Source of the DNA: Ascaris suum | Lineage: Eukaryota > Nematoda > Chromadorea > Rhabditida > Ascarididae | Length of the DNA stretch: 64,000 nucleotides | Direction: 5' to 3' | Assembly: GCA_013433145.1 (NCBI GenBank) | Contig: CM024171.1 | Span: forward strand, 7,068,065-7,132,064 | In this document: positions 37,882 through 51,074 of the stretch, in pieces | Layout: each line of letters opens with the position of its first letter | Position numbering within the stretch: position 1 is the stretch's first letter | Program-made: the position numbers and the translations under genes | Notes under the pieces: model-generated | What the model was told of the DNA's origin: nothing | Databases searched by the model: none | What the model saw: only the letters and a program-made list of their open reading frames with translations

Positions 37882-40481
37882 CTATAGGTGTTTTCTGCGG
37901 TGTCGAACGGGCAGCAAATCTATTCCTCTTTCGGGGTCTATCGCTGGGGAGGGAGGAGCACCATGGTAACCTAAACAGTACTGAAATTTTGGCACAGTTA
38001 CAACTCCTGATCGATTTCGATGCGGAGCACTAAAATAAGCTCTTAAGGAGTTAATTCGCTTCACATAGCTGATGAAGTTATACCTAGAGTGAAGCCGAGA
38101 CCATTTGAACATTCGCTTCTTTTTAAACTTAGTTATGAATGTGTTTTCAGCTACTACTGCTTGTGTGCTGCTTTATGTAGTATTGGAAAGCAGAAGTAAA
38201 TTTTACCGGGTGAACAGATCGAAGAGGGAGGAGGGGAGGGGAAGGAAATTAGGAGGATAGGGGAGAACAACATAGATGTGCAACTCTGTAGCTACTGGAA
38301 TGGCCTCAGTGTGGATAACAGCAAATAATTACGCATTACAAAAGCTTGGGAGTTTTCTCTTCTGCTTTCCTGTCAACGAATTACATATCGAATGTTCACT
38401 CTATCTCTTCGCTTTATCTAAGTTGTGGAAACCATATTTATTGCTTTCAGCACGTAAGTGCATCATTCTCTTTATTCGATGCCAAATTTTGTTCACCTAG
38501 TGCATGTACATAAAGATTATTTTTAATATTATCTTCTTGGACATTCATCATTCATCTTTCATATCGACTTCCTTAAATCGCTATAGGTCGAAGGATATTC
38601 ATTTCTGAGTTTATTGGACATATTTTTTGCTGTGTTCAGCTAAATAAATCACTTTTCATAAAATTTTGCAGCGCATACTTATTTTGTGTTCTTCCTTTCC
38701 TTCGCAATTCGGCAGTATCATCTCCTTCAGGTGTCACTAATCGGACGACAGTAGAGGACCTTTAAATTACAGAACCGCTAAAGATGTACGGTGATCGGGA
38801 AAATGTATCATTTGATAGTAGGGGAAAATGTAGAATGAGATACGATCACGTGTATTACATTCTTGGGTCGTGGACGCATACCTGAGGAATTATGCAATAA
38901 ACAGTCGCAACTGTATGCAACGACATCTTATTTTGTACAAAAATGAGCCACGAATGGTCAGCCGACTGAAGCGATGTGGCATAATGCCGCAATTTTTTAA
39001 GGTCGCAAAGCTCAGACTTTTGGAAGGGGGAGGCGAACGTTTGAAGAGTCGCACCACTTAGTTGAATGAGATATAGGTGTTCCGTACTTGCAATTATTTT
39101 ATATTGTTTTAAAGTAAGTAAAATGTTCAGGATCACTGTAAAACTTACTAAAAGACTACTAAATGCAGCACAGAAAAACAAATAAAAAGAGATGTCAAAA
39201 TAACAACAGAATAGACCCCACGTTCCTTTTTAACTGCGTGCGTTTATTCAAGCAGTCGATCTATTTTAGGCAGAATTAAAAATACTTCGTATCAGATGCC
39301 TAGCAAATTTCTCCTTCCGCCTTCGACAGTGATGTGCGGGACAGAATCTAGATACAGTGATGACATCTCAGTCGCCTTATCGTTTCCATTATCGTTCCTT
39401 TGATTTCTTCTTTGGAAAAAACCATTTTTTGCTGCACGCTCAACTAATCTCTATTTATTATTTTCAGCCGCGCTGGCACAGTTTTTGTAATCCTCATTAC
39501 AGTTTAGTAGGTGAAGGGCGACATACTACCTTATTTGTACTTTTTCTGCATACTTTATTATTTTCATGGATCAAAACTAGCATCAGAAACGAATAAAAAC
39601 ACCTAAGCTCTTTGGTGTTAGCAGTCCTTTAGAAGTCAGAGTTCCTTATCATCAAGCTATCGGACTGCGCTCAGAATTGTTACGTATATGGAAAGCCGTC
39701 ATATGCTTATATGCGTTGCAACAGCTAGTCATCGTTCTATTTGTCAACACCCTTCGCAAGCGGCGGGACCCTTCGCAATTTGTAATAACTACATATGTCC
39801 TGAATCAGCTAAACAAACATTTTTTCCTACTCCTTCAAATGTGCACCAAATCTAATCCACGCTGTTCTAAACTATTGTTCTGTAAATAAATTATGAAGAA
39901 TAAACTAAAAGTAAACCTGAAGTTCATGTCCCTTCGACGTGGCAGACTTCTGCATTAGATGGTATATAAGGTTCTCTTTTGCTCTCTGGTTGAGTTCACC
40001 CGTAGTGTTGTCAGGTGAATTGGTATGTATGACATCTCGTTGAGGTACGATCGATGATTTGGACACCACAAAGAATGCGATGCAAAGCTTTAAAGAATGT
40101 GAGCCAACACCCTTTTTGCATATTTTATACTCCGCCTAAAATAGCAATGTCAACAGTATACCTTAGCGCCAGATATACCGTCAAAGAATATAAAGGTGTT
40201 ATAATTTAAAACTCTGTGTAGATATCCGAGTTATATTTCAAGGTTAAAGAAGGTGGGATCATAAATATCAACAAATATTCACCAATGCAAACATAGTAGT
40301 GTTCTTATAAATGATCAACATGAATTCTTTAATTTATACTGCTAAGAAGATTTCCTTCAACTTCGCTTTTTTTTGAATTTTGAGATTCTCTTGAAGCTAT
40401 CATCTAATATATTCAAAATTAGCCCATCCTTCTCTTCTCTCCCATGCTTTCTGATTAGCTCAAAACTTTTCTTTGAAAGAA
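37882..40481. other. 3' flank of the FERM gene, no recognised gene
   Basis: AT-rich sequence. It holds a purine-rich stretch at about 38220-38270 and an AATAAA at 38643-38648 that could serve the FERM gene. A 108-codon minus-strand frame at 38855-39181 starts with ATG and a hydrophobic segment, but I see no supporting homology. Confidence 0.4.
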
Positions 40482-40982
40482 TTAGAGCAGAAGAGCGACG
40501 GAAGGTGATTCAAGCTGCAACAGGAGAAATGTGTTGATGCCTTCGGCATCAATAGAAGAGAACAAAGTTCCTGTCAAGACACAAATGGAATTTTGCAAAA
40601 AACACTTCAATAAAAACTGGAAAACCGCACCAGATGAACTGAAGAAATACGCCTTTGCATTTTCAACATCATGCGAAACAGTTTCATAAGTTGTTGATGA
40701 CAGTACAGCGTCACACTGTTCAACATTTATACATCGATCTAATTGGCTGCTGGTAAGTCTTCCTACAGAAGACACTTTTTTCCACTCCAAGCCATTGTGA
40801 GATTCAGTCCAACTGGTGCAAAATACTCTGTAAATCGAATCCGCCAAAGCTGTGAGACTTGAAAATCGGGAAGGAACAATGCAATTAGTTTGTGCGGCAA
40901 TTTCTGGTGTGTGAAAAACCTCACCAGAGTAACGAAGCTCGTTTATTATGAGCAACAAAACTGAGAAACGATAAGAAAGCAC
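40482..40982 (-). CDS. Unrecognised 166-codon stop-free minus-strand frame
   Basis: This is the longest open frame outside the FERM gene's large exon and the frame antisense to the retrotransposon at 52 kb. It contains no ATG, so it would have to be an exon. An AG (gctaaacag) sits just before it. The peptide starts with a hydrophobic stretch (YRFSVLLLIINEL) and has several cysteines and a Ser-rich middle. A sequence reading TATAAATA on the minus strand lies at about 41011-41020, roughly 30 bases upstream. It could be a secreted-protein exon, a transposon piece or chance. Confidence 0.3.
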   Translation of the reverse strand: MLSYRFSVLLLIINELRYSGEVFHTPEIAAQTNCIVPSRFSSLTALADSIYRVFCTSWTESHNGLEWKKVSSVGRLTSSQLDRCINVEQCDAVLSSTTYETVSHDVENAKAYFFSSSGAVFQFLLKCFLQNSICVLTGTLFSSIDAEGINTFLLLQLESPSVALLL

Positions 40983-43900
40983 ACACTGTTTAGCAATGAT
41001 AGCCGCAGCCTATTTATATCTTCGGCTACGGCCTTTAGTGCAAATCGTAAACCACATAGGTAGTGATCAGCCTCAAGATCTACATAAGTATGAGCAAAAC
41101 AACTTGGTAGTCGAAATGAGGATGACCGAGCTCACAAGAACTCATCTGATTACAACAGATCACTCGTTAACAGTTTGCAAAAGAGAAAACTTGGATTATC
41201 TCATCTACTCATAAACTTTAAATGCGAAAACAAACAGAGAAGCATGCCAGAGGGGTTTGCACATTTAGCCTTCGCAATTTTACCCATCAAACGTGCCAGT
41301 ATTAATGATAAAAGAACGTAAGCAGTAATACATCCATATTTTAATCGAACCCACCGCTCATAGAAAACGAAAGATTCATTTTACCAGTTCAACTGCTTAA
41401 AAGATATAAGACAAGCCGATTGGTCATAAAATATCTGCAACTTTTTAGGTGGACTTTAGAAATAAGACGAAAGTATTGAAATTGCAGCGCTTTCGATAGG
41501 GCGATAGGTAGTTTCGACAGAAATTTTCCTTAGAAAATTAGTCGAATAGCTAAGCCCAAAATTTCGACAGCAATGATGAAAAGCTTCCGATAGGAAAGTT
41601 TCGGGAATTTTTCACGAGAAAGAGCAAAAGCTTATCAAAATTTCGATAGGAGTGCTTAAATTTGAGACGAAAAAGCGCTCGCAAGGCAAAATTATCCTAA
41701 GACGAGACTTTGTGCGCTCCTCACCAATCGCACTAACGTGTAAAATAATAGAGTACAAAACAAAGGTTATCGAAATTAATCTGAATAAATGTGAGTGCAT
41801 AACTGTAAAAGACATAAGCGCTTGATAATGAATGCGATTGCGTTTAAGATTTTTGGCAGTAGTAAATGAATGAAAACATTAGCAATTTTCCAACAGTTTT
41901 TCGAAGGATGCACTCAATGAAGCGGAAACGCATTTAAAGAAGTTCACTACAGATATTTACAAAAAAAAAAAAAAAACCGAACATACGTCTACTGCTCAGT
42001 CAACTTCCAAAGTCGAGAAGAATTCTCGAAAACGGTTTCTCTTAGAATTTTCTTTTTCCATTCAATGATTTTTCCCCACAAATGTCTTAGAAATAAGGAT
42101 AATTTAATTCAAGAGTTCACTGTTGAATGTTCCTAGGAAGAGTTCTCAAAGGGTGAATGTAACGCAAACTGGTGATTGGTGAAGACAAATCTGCAAATCC
42201 TTTCAACAATGCTCGCTGCCTGTTAACATGGAAAAGAATTTATGTCAACAAAAGTGAGTTCAACCGGTGAGTAAAGAGCTCAATCAACCGTTGCTGACAG
42301 TGCACATGATTCTCCTGCCGCCTTCCACTTGACTGCTGCCATAAACACTTCTTTGCTGACATATATTTTTTGACATTAAAATACTGACAGCATATATTTA
42401 ATATTATGACAGCATCCCTTCTTTCCTACCCGATAGTGAAATACTTATTGTTGACATCAGTTTTTTTCTTCTCATTTTTCTGCATAAATACCACCGCATT
42501 TATTTCTGCTCATGCGATCTTTTCACAAGAATATTGATCTTACCTGCTTATTGTGTCCCTCTATAAGATCTATTAAATGATGGTGATGAAAAGAATGCAA
42601 CGATTTCGCTCATGCGATTTGTATTTTAGAAAAATGAAATTCACATCAAAGCTGCATGTTTTCACTGAAAAAAAACTACTGATAAAAAAATTCCTTTCTA
42701 TGAAATTTTACAAATTGGCGCAGTGGTAAAACATATCACGGCGGCGTTGTCTGCGCTCCCATGTATTGTTTACCTACCCAGTAGTTTCATCTGAAAAGCA
42801 TAAAGACCTCACTTGCGGTATAATTAACCCCGAACATACAGTCAAAGGACGACGTTGGAGAAGAGGAGGGAGGTGGAGTATGGAGCAATAGTTACACCCA
42901 TAAATGTTAGATAGTACGCAGAAATTTTTATGCTTCTCATATGAGAAAATGAAGAAACATTGCTGCTGTAAGCAAGGAGTGCAGTAGTCAAAGAAGGAAA
43001 CAAATAATGTCCCAGAAAACTTGACAGGATATGCGCTTGAAAATCTTATTCACTTATCGAGTCGCTTTCACCCATTGCCAACGAATAATATATGTAAGAA
43101 ACAATGCCTCCATGACTTAATAGACCCAATCGCTCACAGCAACCTTCGCCAAAAGACTTGTCTCAGTTGTGCGATCGATATAAAATGCACGTTATCTTTT
43201 TCGGCTTTTATTGTCTGCATATATGCATTGGAAGCTGACCAATGAATTTCAATATCGATATATCACGTCATGACGCACATTGCGCCGCCTAATTAGCAAT
43301 TATAAATTCAACAGCTCCCCAGTTAAAACCGGCCGACAGACAAACGACACAAACAGACAAATAAGCAGGGACACGACGCTGCCCTACGCACTTTCGCAAA
43401 AATTTACAGAAGGGCACAAAAGCAGAAAACTAGTGCCAATAGAACTAGCTATCATTTTTAACGAGCGTCAATACCGTCCAAAAAAGTTTTCCGACGATAA
43501 ATCTGGATAACGCCTATTTTTTGACTATTCTATTAATGGGCATTACTTTCGAGCGGAAGAAGAAAGAGTGTGACGAGGTGGGGAAGGGGGCTGTGTGGGG
43601 GAAGGGTGGGAGGCGAGAAGTGGGGGACGGGGTTCTAGTAGAGACGCGTCCACATTTTCCATGACGTGGTACTCAGAATTCATGAAGCATGGCCCAGATT
43701 TTGCGGTTAGTTTTCCCAATGTGGATAGAACAGATCAGCTATCTAATATCAATACTCAAAAGAATGAAGCAGGACTTAACAGTGCCGATTTTCTGCAATA
43801 TGACAACAGTTTTTTTCTGTTACTGAAAAAATCCACGTATATAAAATTTTAGCAAGTTACAGAAAACGATATTAAGATGATCGCATTATGCAAAGCTTTC

Positions 43901-44969
43901 AATTAGCTTAAAAACGCTGAATAAGGATGAAAATGAGGAAATATCTCTAGAGTTTTATATGTCCATAATAAGCGATGGCAATCCTCCAAAGACCTACGGG
44001 AAGAGGTATTAAAATTTTGAAAGACACTGTCATACTTGGTTACACTCGGATCGGTTGATTCAAACAGTAGCGCACCTATGATGAGTGAGGACATTTTCGG
44101 GTTGCATCTATTTCCTATCATATTGATTTCACGCATTCTTGCTACTGGACTCAAATTAATCGGTATTCATGAACAGATGTTGAAATACAAATTGTAGCAA
44201 TGTCGACAATGCGGCAAAAGACGACACTCACAAAAGGCTTCAGCAATTATAGATTCGGCATACTGAGTGCGAAACACTCACTATTTCCGTGAACACATAA
44301 TTCCCATCTACTAAAGAAAATTATATTTTATATCGGAAAATAAAATGCAATGTCTCCAATGTTTGATAATGCCTCATTCCAACGACGAATTTCATCCGTG
44401 ACAAGGATAGCACATTTGCGGCGATTTTTTAAGTAAACTGCATGCTCAACGTTTTTAAGAAGTGTGTAGAATTCGTGATCGAAGAATTGCCTGTTTATAG
44501 CAAATGTTCTACAGCAATTTGCTCGCTCCATCGAGCTGTAATTCATTCCAATAACTGTAAAGTGCCACAGTGTTCGCATTAACACTTAAATCACTTAATA
44601 TATGACACACAGTTCGCTCATTTTCCTCAATTCAACTCATTTTGCAGAACTCGTTGAACAGCAATTACGTTGTAAGGGAGATTCACTTATATATATGTTG
44701 TAAGTGGGGGAATTTAGTTTAACTGTCTTGGCCATACGTTCGACAGCAGATCCAGATAAACAAAAAAATATACAGCCACAGCCTTGTGAAGTGCATCTGA
44801 CAAAATTATAACCTTTGAGTTAACATATGCGCGCGTAAACAACTTCAGTTTAGCTGTTTGGCCCATATTTTCAACGACAAAGACAGGAAATGGAAGAAGT
44901 TAGCGCAGTGGCGACGAAAGAATTTCAAACGCAACAACATAATGCACAAAACGCAGGTGTGGGTTTATT
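40983..44969. other. No recognised gene; scattered minus-strand frames
   Basis: AT-rich. It contains an A16 run (41961-41976), a G-rich patch (about 43579-43632) and two minus-strand open frames at 43903-44154 and 44328-44585 with helix-like polar peptides. Splice-like sites flank parts of them, but they do not join into a convincing gene. Confidence 0.35.
43579..43632 (+). other. G-rich patch with quadruplex potential
   Basis: Several runs of three to five G are separated by short spacers in about 54 bases, fitting the general G-quadruplex pattern. Confidence 0.6.
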
Positions 44970-45400
44970 TAGCCACAAGCGCAGGCGCACGAGGGAGGTG
45001 GAGAGAGACCGCGCACGTCGTCGGAGAGCGGCGCGGTAGTGATCACTCGGCAATAAAAATATCGCAGTAATTATGAAAATATACCATAAGGAAACAAAAT
45101 TCGAAAGACGAGTTTCAACACATTTTAAAAAGCGTTGAATCCTCTATCAGAATCATCAATAAGCTGAGACAAAAACAAGAACTTTTCTATAAGATCAATT
45201 TCTTATGTGGCGCGCAATTGACAAAAGTTGCACAATCATCGATATGTCACGGCCTATAAGTGTATAAAGGAACAAGATTTGGGAAGAGTGGCTAGGCACA
45301 CCTTAAAGAGCATTAAAAACTCTATCAGAATCATTAATAAGCTGAGACAAAAACAAGAACTTTTCTATAAGATCAATTTCTTATATGACGCGCAGTTGCC
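44970..45400 (+). repeat. Left terminal inverted repeat
   Basis: The outer part is GC-rich (the GGCGCGGTAGTG region near 45030). The inner part contains two copies of a unit of about 95 bases, each with CTCTATCAGAATCAT and CTGAGACAAAAACAAGAAC, spaced 178 bases apart. Confidence 0.88.
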
Positions 45401-46799
45401 ATAAATTTCACTGTCGCGTTATGCATTATCTTATGCGTTATCCTCGTGCATTCATGACACTGTGTTCTTTTGATGAACTGAATTCATGAAATGACTCTCG
45501 GCGGTTTAATGAAATGACCCAATCGTTCTTAAGTTGCATTAAACTCGCTGTGACTCTTCATGAATGGATCTTTCGTGCGACTGTTATATGCATCGGTTAT
45601 GAACTCTTCAGTTCGACAGCTCCAGGTTTCCATCACTTCATTTCTTTCCCATACAGGCATACCGATAACGGGCATTGTAAGTTTGTTTGATGGTAAAAAG
45701 CCAATCGACGCTTTCAGCGTCTAGTTAATTGCACTGACATAGTTTGATTGCATGCAGCACTTGCTCTCCGACATAGACAAGTCAAGATTGTGAAGGAAAA
45801 AGCAGCTCGAAGGCGACATGCTCCTAACTCGAAGAACTGAGAATTAAGTTGCAGGCGACCACAGGTGGTTACAAAGCAGGAAACCTTCAATGTAAGCAGT
45901 CATTTGAAGTGCGCAACTCTAGCCAAAGAAGCCAGTTCGTAAGAAGATGTGGAGGAGATCATAAAGAATATGGGGCTAACACGAGCACTCGTTTTCAGCC
46001 ACTAATCTAGAATGGCTGAATAACGTTTACAAGTACTTGCCTCTCACGTGCAAGTTACCTGTCCACCGACTCGTCTTCATTCCAAATCGATCAAGAAACC
46101 AGGAGAATGAGCGACAGTTGCAGTCAGAGGTGACGGCAATTGTTTTTACACCCAGCATCATGGTAAGCAGTTTCTCGCATCCGAAGCGTTCCAAGGGCAC
46201 AGCCTGTCGAAACAAAGTTTGCGCATTCGACAACGCAACCTATTGTTAAGTCGACTCAAGCGGATCGGAAGCTTGTTAACGGCATAAGCCGCGTGCAGTG
46301 CTCAACCTTCAGAAAGTTAGTGGGCAACGCATTTTTGCACAGTGCCGTTAGGACGTTAAGGGTTGCTTCAGGCATCCTTATTTCGCATAAGAAAGGCTCC
46401 TAGCAATGGAATGTGGCGTTTGCATTAGATAGCGAGCGATTCATTTCGGCCTTTCAGAGCACTTGCGTGTTTCATCAAGGGAATGGGACACCAGAAATCC
46501 GATCGATTCTCATCACCTTCACATATAGCAGAAGACTGAGCTTTGGATAGTTATCGTTTTGAATGTTACAAAACAATTCACTGCTTCAGAAGAATCTCTA
46601 AACAATGCGCTAAAATGACAATTGAGATCATAAATGAGTGTGAGCAAATTTAAGTGACGTTCATGAACACGGCCATGTGTAACAATGTGGACGAAATGCT
46701 GTAATGGAAACGGGACATAGCGGTGAACGATGTGGATACTCCGCGTTGGGGAGACGATATTGACTCACTGGCTGCAGCGCTCTGCTTCGACTCAGACAT

Positions 46800-47790
46800 C
46801 TACGTGTGCACTGCGACGGATGGAGTCTGGCAGGGATAATTTGCTTTGAATACTTTAAACAGCCGCCATTTCGTCGATCTCATCGTTCCTTCCATCGACG
46901 CAGCGCAACTCTTCCATCTGTCACGATCCTGAGCTCTCCGCATCCAAGAAACTCCATATAGACGCCGCAGCCAGTCTTGCCATCTTGTTGCGGTCTGCCG
47001 CACGATCGCTTTGCGTCTCTTGATTACCACTCAAGGATTTACTAGCCCATCTGCAGTCATTTAACCTGGCTACGTGACCAGTCCACCTTAGTCTTCTTTC
47101 GTACATTTCTTCAACAATATCCTTCAAAGCGGATCCAGAACGCAACTCTTCGTTTGTGGTATGTTGCATTTTGTTGATACTTTCCATTCCCCTTTCCATT
47201 GCTCGCTGGGTCGTCGCTAGTTTGTTTTCTTCAGCGAGTTTGGTATTCCACGCTTCGCACTCTCAAAGAAGAACAGGGATGGCCGTCGAAGTGAAGAGTT
47301 CTCCCTTTACGGACATTTTTATCATTGTGTCGTAATAGATATCGGTGAGCTTAGTGAAGGACAGCCAATGCGTTCTTTTTCATCGGCTTAATTCCTGACC
47401 AAATCGTCGCTCATTTGCAGTCTGCCGTAAGTTACATACTGTTCCACAAGTTCGATATTTTCACTATCGAGCTTCATGGGAAACTAACGACAGAATGCAT
47501 TTTTCATCCACTTCGTTTTGCATTTGCAAATTCTGAGCCCAAATTTCTTGGCATTCTTGTTGAGCTCGTTCACTGCAAGTTTTTTTCATCATCGGCAATG
47601 AGTAGAACTTCGTCCGCAAAGATAAGCATTTGGAGTTATTTGTTGCCTACATTGAAAACATCTGCAGTCTCCATCTTTCTCAAGAGTCCTTCGAGAGCTG
47701 ATGACGATATCGTGGAACAAATATCCCCTTGTTTTGCGCCTGTTCCGGCTGACAAGGATACTTCGAAGAAATAGGTACATCTGGCTCGAT
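46800..47790 (-). pseudogene. Decayed non-LTR retrotransposon reverse-transcriptase fragment
   Basis: Minus-strand frames show, in order, KQGDICSTISSSALEGLLRK (fingers/palm), IFADEVLLIADDE (the catalytic box, where the usual FADD reads FADE), and the C-terminal RRLRWTGHVARLNDCRWASK followed in another frame by AQDRDRWKSCAASMEG. The frame is broken by several stops and shifts, and the endonuclease and 5' part are missing. This C-terminal region is typical of nematode endonuclease-type non-LTR elements. It lies wholly within the inverted-repeat element, so it either inserted there or was captured. Confidence 0.85.
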
Positions 47791-48202
47791 AGGCCATATT
47801 CCTTACATCATTTTCCTTGCCATCTCTTCAAAAATAAACAACACATCTCTGATTTCTTCCACAACAAGCTATCAATTGAAGTAGCACCAAACTCGCGATG
47901 CTTCAAGGCAGAGAGAGGATCACTTGTTAAGTGTTCGTAATTGAAGCAACACAAAATTTGCGCTACTTATAAAACGTCTTTTCGCCATGATCCCTATCAT
48001 ATCTGAGATTTCAGATGTTTGCTTCACATCTCGAAAGATACCGACGACCTTGCTGAGAAACGGCACCGGTTGCCACTTCGAGTCAGTGATGGGGTTTCCG
48101 TAATTCGACGAGCGATTGTTTTCTTAAATCGCTCCTACATGTCAACAGTATCAACATACGTCAATCTCTGTAGCGCATATACTTCGACCCTGCAATTTTT
48201 GT

Positions 48203-48631
48203 CAATTGCACGTCATATAAGAAATTGATCTTAAAGAAAAGTTGTTGTTTTTGTCTCAGATTATTAACGATTCTGATAGAGTTTTTAATGCTCTTTAAAA
48301 TGTGCCTAGTCGTTCCTTCCAAATCTTGTTCGTTTATACACTTATAGGCCCTGATATATATCGGTGGCCGTGCAATTTGTCAATTGCGCGTCATATAAGA
48401 AATTGATCTTACAGAAAAGTTCTTGTTTTTGTCTCAGCTTATTAATCATTCTGATAGAGCATTCAATGCCTTTCAAAATGTGTTGAAACTCGTTTTTCGA
48501 ATTTTGTTTCCTTACGGTATATTTTCATATTTACTGCGACATGTTTATTGCCGTGTGACCACTACCGCGCCGCTTGCCGAGGACGCGCGCGATCTCTCTC
48601 CATCTCTCTCGTGCGTCTGTGCTTGTGGCTA
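48203..48631 (-). repeat. Right terminal inverted repeat
   Basis: Reverse complement of the left arm, including both sub-repeat copies and the GC-rich outer segment. It differs by scattered substitutions and small indels. Confidence 0.88.
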
Positions 48632-50454
48632 TGTGCGTCGACCCCCTTCTGAATTTGCTCAAGTAACGAGTAAAATATTTACTAGAAAATCTTCACATCC
48701 TCCAAACATGGTAACGGTTTAGTAGAGGTACTTCCAATATGGAACATGGAACAACATTATCCAGCAAAAGAAGCTGCTTTCTTTTCACATATGCCGCATT
48801 CTATATCTGATACTTCAATATCTAATACAACTTACTTTTCCATTTCATCCTCTCTCGCTCTTTCATCCTCCTCTTTGCCGCCTGCCTCACCATATTTCTT
48901 CCTTTTCCGCTCGCTCTTCACATGTGTCTTTAAATAATTGTGCATGTTCTAAAGCGTTATTAGAGTAACGAATTTTTGTAGTGGATTGTCCTGCTCTTGG
49001 GACTGCAAGAAATTCATGTACTTTGCAGAGAAGAAATCACCTGAAAAACTTTCAAAAGCGTATTCATGAAAAATTTCCATTTCATAAGTGCAGTTGGTAA
49101 CCGTGACAACATTTTTAAAAAATTACCAGATTTTTGGGAACTTTAGACCCAATTAATTACCGCAACTTTTTCTTCCTATGTGTGAATTACCACGGTAACT
49201 GTCATCGTATGGAGGTACGCAGAAGTTTCTCAAAGTCGATCAAGCGTTAATATAGCACGTGCACCAAATTTGAAATTCTGCGGGCACTGTGTCCTCAAAA
49301 TAAATATAGGACGCCCGCCCAACCACCCCAACATTTGAAACGATGCAAACCAATTGTTTAGAACTTTAGCCGGTGCATTTAGAACAGTTTTTGACGCAAT
49401 CTCACATATAAATCAGTAACTTATGTCTTTGTGGAATCAAAGATCAGGAGTTTTTTCAGTGCTAACAGTGCTAAGTGTCCTTTTGCTACGAGAGTGCTAA
49501 GACGCGCTCTGATCTACAACGCGATTTCTGATATAAATTTTTTCGACGAAACAAAGTAAGCAAAGCTTTCCTAACATACACAACTCTGAAAAATGTTGTT
49601 TTCTATGAATCAAATATTCGCTTATTAAAAAAGGCGAATGAAGGAGCCGAAAATGTTAAAACTAAACTAAGTGACACAATTCGACAACTGTCCAGCACAA
49701 CGAAGTGAAAACCTGTGTGGTAGCTTATGAAGTAGGCTGAAAATTCTTAGATAATTGTGAGCAAGTTTAGCCGAAAATTTTTACATCGTAACTCTCTAAA
49801 TGAGCCGGGAAGCTTTTCAAGAGAAAACATGAGATTCTTGAGTTTGAGCCTAGGAAAGAAACTAAAAGAGTTGATGTTCACCTACAATTGTCGTTTTTTT
49901 GCAGTGGATGCCCCGTGTCTCAAAAGCGAAGAGAGACATTACAAACATAAACCCCCTTCTGCGGACCCCTAACTGTCAATTTTCACCCTTGGCAATTGCT
50001 TAGGGGTTCGTCGTAACAGTCTTGCGCGCTTGGACAGGATCATCGAAGAAGCGAGACTAGATAGATCCGATCCCAGCCATGACCACTATATGGATCGTGA
50101 TTAAGCTGCCTTAAATAGTCATCGGTGAAAGCCAGTGCCGATTTCGGAACTGCAGCAGTCCAGTCCAGCCCACAAAAGTAGAATGTTGGCCGAATTTAAT
50201 TGATTTACGAATATAATCACGTTTAATTGAGGTGGGTTAGAAATTCACAGCACATATCGGGCAACCTATACATTGCTAAGTAGCACATCGAAAGTTGGAG
50301 CAACTGATTGGATGTTCTATCATAAAAAATTAGAAGGATAGCAATGTGCAGCTAAACGACTGTAAAAATAGAAAACTATTGAAAAGAGATATATGACGCT
50401 CAATTCCCATCGGCGAATGCAATCTGATGACCACGCACCGAATAGGCTAAGCAT

Positions 50455-50999
50455 CTATGGCCAAGAAAACTTTGGAGAAGTGCCACCTCTATTGGAATAT
50501 TTTAGATAATTGATGAACGTGAAAGGATTATTGTAGATCGTAAGTAGTATCCGTGAAGATAGAAAGACTTTTGCAATTAGGACATATATTACGAAGACAC
50601 TTGGCGCGATATTTTGTGAGTTTGTATCAGCTGCTGTCATGTGGTCCCTCATGATGCATTCCACGTGTTGTGGTGAACGACCGTGCTGCAACTCAATTTT
50701 GCATAGATCGACTTCGGTGATATCTATTCTTCTCTGCCCCATAATATTTCGCTGTTCCTCTATTTCTGTAGTTGCGTAATTCAAACCCGTTAGCCAAGGT
50801 GCGTCCTCACTTAGTGATGTTGGTGGTTTTTGCATCGTGCGTGTTCAATCACCGAATTGTTTGAAAACTTCGCTTCGACTCGCATCGTCTCTTCGCTACC
50901 ATCCAGCAGCAGCACAACGCCACGGTTTTTAGGACGTAGTGGTCGCGTGTGGTGCAAACTCATGCAATCAAGAAATTTCGTCTCAAAATCATGCTTCAT
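50455..50999 (-). other. Two offset minus-strand open frames, unrecognised
   Basis: An ATG-started frame of 62 codons (50999 to 50811) overlaps a second ATG-started frame of 126 codons (50835 to 50455). The second begins MQKPPTSLSEDAPWLTG, is polar and plausible for about 78 codons and then turns AT-rich near a possible donor at about 50595. The frames differ by a shift, so this may be a broken gene or two chance frames. Confidence 0.25.
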
Positions 51000-51074
51000 C
51001 TTGTTCTTTGTTGTGCAGATCTTGGAGAATAATTCACTTCATATGAGATTTTCAGAGGAGTGAAATTCGGACAA

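Larger units (their letters stand above)
44970..48631. mobile_element. 3.66-kb element with long terminal inverted repeats
   Basis: The sequence starting TAGCCACAAGC at 44970 returns as its reverse complement ending GCTTGTGGCTA at 48631. Similarity runs for about 430 bases on each side, roughly 85-90% by eye. Each arm carries two copies of a sub-repeat. The middle holds a decayed reverse-transcriptase fragment on the minus strand and no transposase that I recognise. This fits a foldback-type or non-autonomous DNA transposon into which a retroelement inserted. No clear target-site duplication was seen at the edges as drawn, so true ends may differ slightly. Confidence 0.8.

Noticed and set aside
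50811..50999. LLLDGSEETMRVE, resembling the start of a FERM F1 lobe
   Set aside because: The similarity is about a dozen residues, on the opposite strand from the FERM gene, and the rest of the frame shows no FERM feature.
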